From Kiritimatiellia bacterium (lineage in GTDB: Bacteria; Verrucomicrobiota; Kiritimatiellia; RFP12; UBA1067): a DNA stretch of 15,454 nucleotides. Positions 13,560 through 15,454 of the stretch are shown in pieces (the stretch's first letter is position 1; the number at the start of each line of letters is the position of its first letter). The position numbers were made by a program, and so were the translations under genes. The stretch covers positions 1-15,454 of the forward strand of contig JAFRBA010000282.1 of NCBI GenBank assembly GCA_017405115.1, in the 5' to 3' direction. Under the pieces are notes generated by a model. That model saw only the letters and a list, made by a program, of their open reading frames with translations. It was not told the DNA's origin and ran no database searches.

Positions 13560-14828
13560 TCAGGCCGCCTTCCTTCGCGAGAAGCAGTACTTGAGCTCTC
13601 CGTTCGTGTACCGCGCGTACACCTCGATGAAGGCCGCGAAGCCCTCGTCCGACCAGAACTGCCCGCGCCGCTTGAACCTGTTCTGGTTCTGCGAGCACTG
13701 CGACTCCATGGCCCCGCTCCCGATCGGCACGCCGAGCGCGGCGTTCCTGTCGTAGTCCATGTGCTCTTCGTGCGACAGGAAGTACGCCGCCTCGCGCTTC
13801 GCGGCCTTCCTGGCCTCGCGTCTGCGGATGCTCTTCCAGTCGATCGCCTTGATCGTCTCCAGGAGGGTCTTCGGGCCGAGGGACTTGAGCTCGCGGCACT
13901 GCCTGTCCAGCCACTCCTTGCGCGGCCCCGGGTCCTTCTCCCCCGCGAAGAGCGCGTCGGCCAGCGCCGCGAGATGCTGCACGGCGTGGTAGTAGTCGAG
14001 CGTCCCCCTGGCGTAGACGGAGAAGTGGACGTCGAACAGGTTCCACAGGTAGGTCGCCCCGTCCATGATGAAGTACACCTTGGCCGCCCGGAGCATGCCC
14101 ATCCGCTCGGCCTCGCGCTCGACCTTCTTCGCGAAGGCCTCCGGAGTGGTGCCGGGCGGGACGCAGACGATGTGCTTCGTGACGATGGTCCGCCTGCCCG
14201 CGCCTGTGTCCGCGACCTGCGAGAGCCTGTACATGACGGCGGACTTGATGTCGTGCCAGTCCACGTGGTCTTTTCTGCATTCCTCCTTCTCCCCCCACCG
14301 CTCGCCCCGGAAGCGTCCCTCCCATCCGTCGAGGGAGACTATGAGCACGTCTTCCGACCCCGCCGCGTCCCTGCATAGCGGCGGCAGGTCCGAGTCGAGG
14401 CAGCTCCCGCCGAGGTCCCGCACGAGGTCCATGGCCTTGTCGTCGCTGACGGGGCACCCCCACTCCGCGCACAGCCTCTCGCACTTCTCGAAGGAGCCGG
14501 TCTCGCAGGCCGTCACGGCCACGTGGCGCTCGAGAAGCGGGGTCATGGCGAACCGCGACCCCCTGCAGTACGCATCCTTGAACGGGACCTCGAACCTCCC
14601 CGTCGCCATGCAGCGCCCGCAGAAGACCCTGACCGGGACCGTGCCGTAGGGCGTCCTGACCTGGGCGTCCTGCATCCGGCCCTGCGTCAGGCGTCTGCCG
14701 TCGCTGCCGACGCGCGGCGTCTCGTCCGCCACCCTCTGCAGGCTCTCCGCGTACAGCTTAAGGCCGTACTCGCAGGTCTTCGCCCTTATCCTCTCCTCCA
14801 GCTTCATCATGTCCGCCGCAGCCTTCAT
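13560..14828 (-). CDS. ISKra4-family DDE transposase
   Basis: 422 residues from ATG 14828. Core motifs of the family are in order: SLDGWEGRF (first Asp, about 165), YFIMDGATYLWNLF (second Asp, about 251), GTLDYYHAVQHLAALADALF, and near the end YFLSHEEHMDYDR followed by GVPIGSGAMESQC (catalytic Glu) and RFKRRGQFWSDEGF. A CGRC pair lies near residue 70. The frame is full length and unbroken. The start is uncertain: AGGGAGG abuts the first ATG with one base between, which is too close, while Met7 and Met8 lack a site of their own; translation is probably inefficient, as is common for transposases. It is transcribed outward toward the SEC-C operon, with the left-arm hairpin in between. Confidence 0.9.
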   Translation of the reverse strand: MKAAADMMKLEERIRAKTCEYGLKLYAESLQRVADETPRVGSDGRRLTQGRMQDAQVRTPYGTVPVRVFCGRCMATGRFEVPFKDAYCRGSRFAMTPLLERHVAVTACETGSFEKCERLCAEWGCPVSDDKAMDLVRDLGGSCLDSDLPPLCRDAAGSEDVLIVSLDGWEGRFRGERWGEKEECRKDHVDWHDIKSAVMYRLSQVADTGAGRRTIVTKHIVCVPPGTTPEAFAKKVEREAERMGMLRAAKVYFIMDGATYLWNLFDVHFSVYARGTLDYYHAVQHLAALADALFAGEKDPGPRKEWLDRQCRELKSLGPKTLLETIKAIDWKSIRRREARKAAKREAAYFLSHEEHMDYDRNAALGVPIGSGAMESQCSQNQNRFKRRGQFWSDEGFAAFIEVYARYTNGELKYCFSRRKAA

Positions 14829-14847
14829 GCCTCCCTTTCCGCCCCAC

Positions 14848-14876
14848 TTGACAATGGAGCATTAGTATGATACACT
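14848..14876 (+). promoter_or_regulatory. Promoter for the DUF6788-type gene inside the insertion sequence
   Basis: TTGACA (14848-14853), a 17-base spacer, then TACACT (14871-14876) preceded by TGA, an extended -10 form. The site lies in the only AT-rich patch of the element, between the two divergent genes. GGGAGGG (14891-14897) then leads to ATG 14905. I found no equally good promoter facing the transposase. Confidence 0.65.
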
Positions 14877-14904
14877 ATTGTACCAAAAAAAGGGAGGGCT
14901 GTAC

Positions 14905-15219
14905 ATGGACCAAATAGAGAAGAGAATCAACGCGGTAAAGCGGAAGATGCACGAGCTCGGGCCTATGCGCCCCGGTTCGCTCTCTCGGCAGACGCACAAG
15001 GCGGGGGGAGGGGGCGCGGCCTACTACCAGGCGAGCTACACCTTCCGGCGGAGGGGGTGTACGGACTACGTCCGCGCGGAGGACTACCCCCGGGTGAAGA
15101 AGGAGACCGAGAACTTCCGGAGGTTCAAGGAACTCTGCGACGAGCTGGTCGAGCTCTCGATAAGGTGGTCGAAGTCGAAGAACGCACCGCGGAAAGCGAA
15201 GAAGGCCTCGGCGGGCTGA
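14905..15219 (+). CDS. DUF6788-type accessory protein of the insertion sequence
   Basis: 104 residues. Start ATG 14905, seven bases after GGGAGGG; the ATG at 14878 lies at the predicted transcription start and is rejected. The pattern of an N-terminal helix, MRPGSLSRQ, AYYQASYTFRRRG, then DYVRAEDYPRVKKETENF and RRFKELCDELVELSIRW matches DUF6788 proteins, which often accompany transposons and integrated elements. Typical members carry a Cys cluster (CGKPxCxC-like) between the RPGSL motif and the YY motif; here that section is THKAGGGGAA with no Cys, so a zinc site seems to be lost. The gene is divergent from the transposase within the same inverted ends, so it moves with it and may assist transposition or its control. 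Family call is from memory of the pattern. Confidence 0.7.
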   Translation: MDQIEKRINAVKRKMHELGPMRPGSLSRQTHKAGGGGAAYYQASYTFRRRGCTDYVRAEDYPRVKKETENFRRFKELCDELVELSIRWSKSKNAPRKAKKASAG

Positions 15220-15454
15220 CGCAGGCGCGGCAGGACGCGGCCCGACTGGCGCACGAGAGCACTTTCGCGGGTCCGACGTGATTTCGACGACCGACGGCAA
15301 GGGGCGCGCGTGAAGGCGCGCGCGTCGAAATCATGTCGGGGGCGCCCGCGAAATGCGGGTCGGGCGAACAGGTCGGGCCAAGGACTGCAGTCGCGCCGAA
15401 AACCTCGACGGTCCTGTCCGACGGAGAGATCCTTTAAAAAATGGAGATGCGCCC
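15220..15454. repeat. Right inverted arm of the insertion sequence
   Basis: 235 bases after the DUF6788-type stop, without a gene. In order: inner conserved block (15243-15274), long hairpin (15263-15353), outer conserved block with CCCGC-GAAAT-GCGGG (15345-15359), the palindrome GACTGCAGTC (about 15384-15393), and the terminal repeat ending at the last base. It is the inverted counterpart of 13328-13532, with conserved blocks and diverged spacers. Confidence 0.75.
15263..15353 (+). ncRNA. Structured element in the 3' region of the DUF6788-type transcript (right arm)
   Basis: TTTCGCGGG (15263-15271) pairs with CCCGCGAAA (15345-15353), and CCGACGTGATTTCGACG (15273-15289) pairs with CGTCGAAATCATGTCGG (15323-15339) over 17 positions including one G-U. 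The two helices are joined by a 1-by-5 internal loop. The apical region holds GCGCGC-GTGAAG-GCGCGC (15304-15321). The outer CCCGC can instead pair locally with GCGGG (15355-15359), so two folds compete. No T-run follows, so it is not a standard terminator. Confidence 0.5.

Larger units (their letters stand above)
13328..15454. mobile_element. ISKra4-like insertion sequence with structured ends
   Basis: Terminal inverted repeats: GGGCGCATCTCC(G/A)TTTTTTAA starts at 13328 and its complement ends the window at 15454. Further in, two more blocks are inverted between the arms: about 13411-13443 against 15337-15371, and about 13500-13532 against 15243-15274. Between the arms lie a transposase gene (-) and a DUF6788-type gene (+), divergently arranged around a short promoter region. 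Length is at least 2127 bases. Target duplication cannot be checked because the right flank is outside the window. The intact reading frame and complete ends suggest an active or recently active copy. Confidence 0.85.

Noticed and set aside
13489..14484. 331-codon minus-strand frame and 205-codon plus-strand frame (13761-14378) over the transposase
   Set aside because: Compositionally biased Arg/Gly/Ala-rich products, shadows of the real transposase frame at 13560-14828.
1..15454. CRISPR array, tRNA or rRNA genes
   Set aside because: I saw no regularly spaced repeat series, no cloverleaf with TTCRA arm and no rRNA sequence.

Overview
The window looks like chromosomal DNA from a GC-rich bacterium with an accessory-rich genome. 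An ECF-type sigma fragment followed directly by a membrane-anchored Ser/Thr kinase, an Rpn-type nuclease, an ISKra4-type element and several Cys-rich small proteins together suggest the Planctomycetes-Verrucomicrobia-Lentisphaerae/Kiritimatiellae group. That placement is inference from gene content; no rRNA or marker gene is present.

Layout, left to right. (1) 1-1789 (+): a sigma-70 remnant (region 4 intact, amber stop upstream), a transmembrane Hanks-type kinase overlapping its end, and a 47-residue helical protein. (2) 1860-4194 (+): a metal-response operon, namely a CsoR-type repressor with a palindromic operator in front of it, then a P1B-type heavy-metal ATPase without the usual N-terminal metal-binding domain. 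(3) 4195-5368 (+): a clear sigma-70-like promoter, a possible 39-residue leader ORF and an Rpn-family PD-(D/E)XK nuclease. (4) 5341-5802: a hairpin-rich intergenic stretch. (5) 5803-8415 (+): a close-packed run of unrecognised genes (two small zinc-ribbon proteins, a small helical protein, a 50-residue membrane peptide found by hand, and a 572-residue predicted lipoprotein with zinc ribbons, a coiled coil and a beta-rich C-terminal domain). (6) 8553-9058 (-): a frameshifted C-terminal remnant of a GpA-type phage terminase carrying a small palindromic insert. (7) 9066-13242 (-): a three-gene operon, SEC-C/TPR protein, SWIM zinc-finger protein and pRiA4b ORF-3-like protein, with a promoter and a 12-bp perfect palindrome in front. 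(8) 13328-15454: an ISKra4-like insertion sequence with divergent transposase and DUF6788-type genes and long structured inverted ends. The window stops at the right inverted repeat.

The strongest unexpected signal is at the two ends of the insertion sequence. Both subterminal arms (13425-13513 and 15263-15353) fold into the same long hairpin. Five base pairs differ between the arms at both positions and yet pairing is kept, and the remaining non-Watson-Crick pairs are G-U only when read in the direction of the outward-facing gene. This suggests a selected RNA structure in the 3' region of both transcripts. The second candidate for something undescribed is the 5803-8415 cluster.
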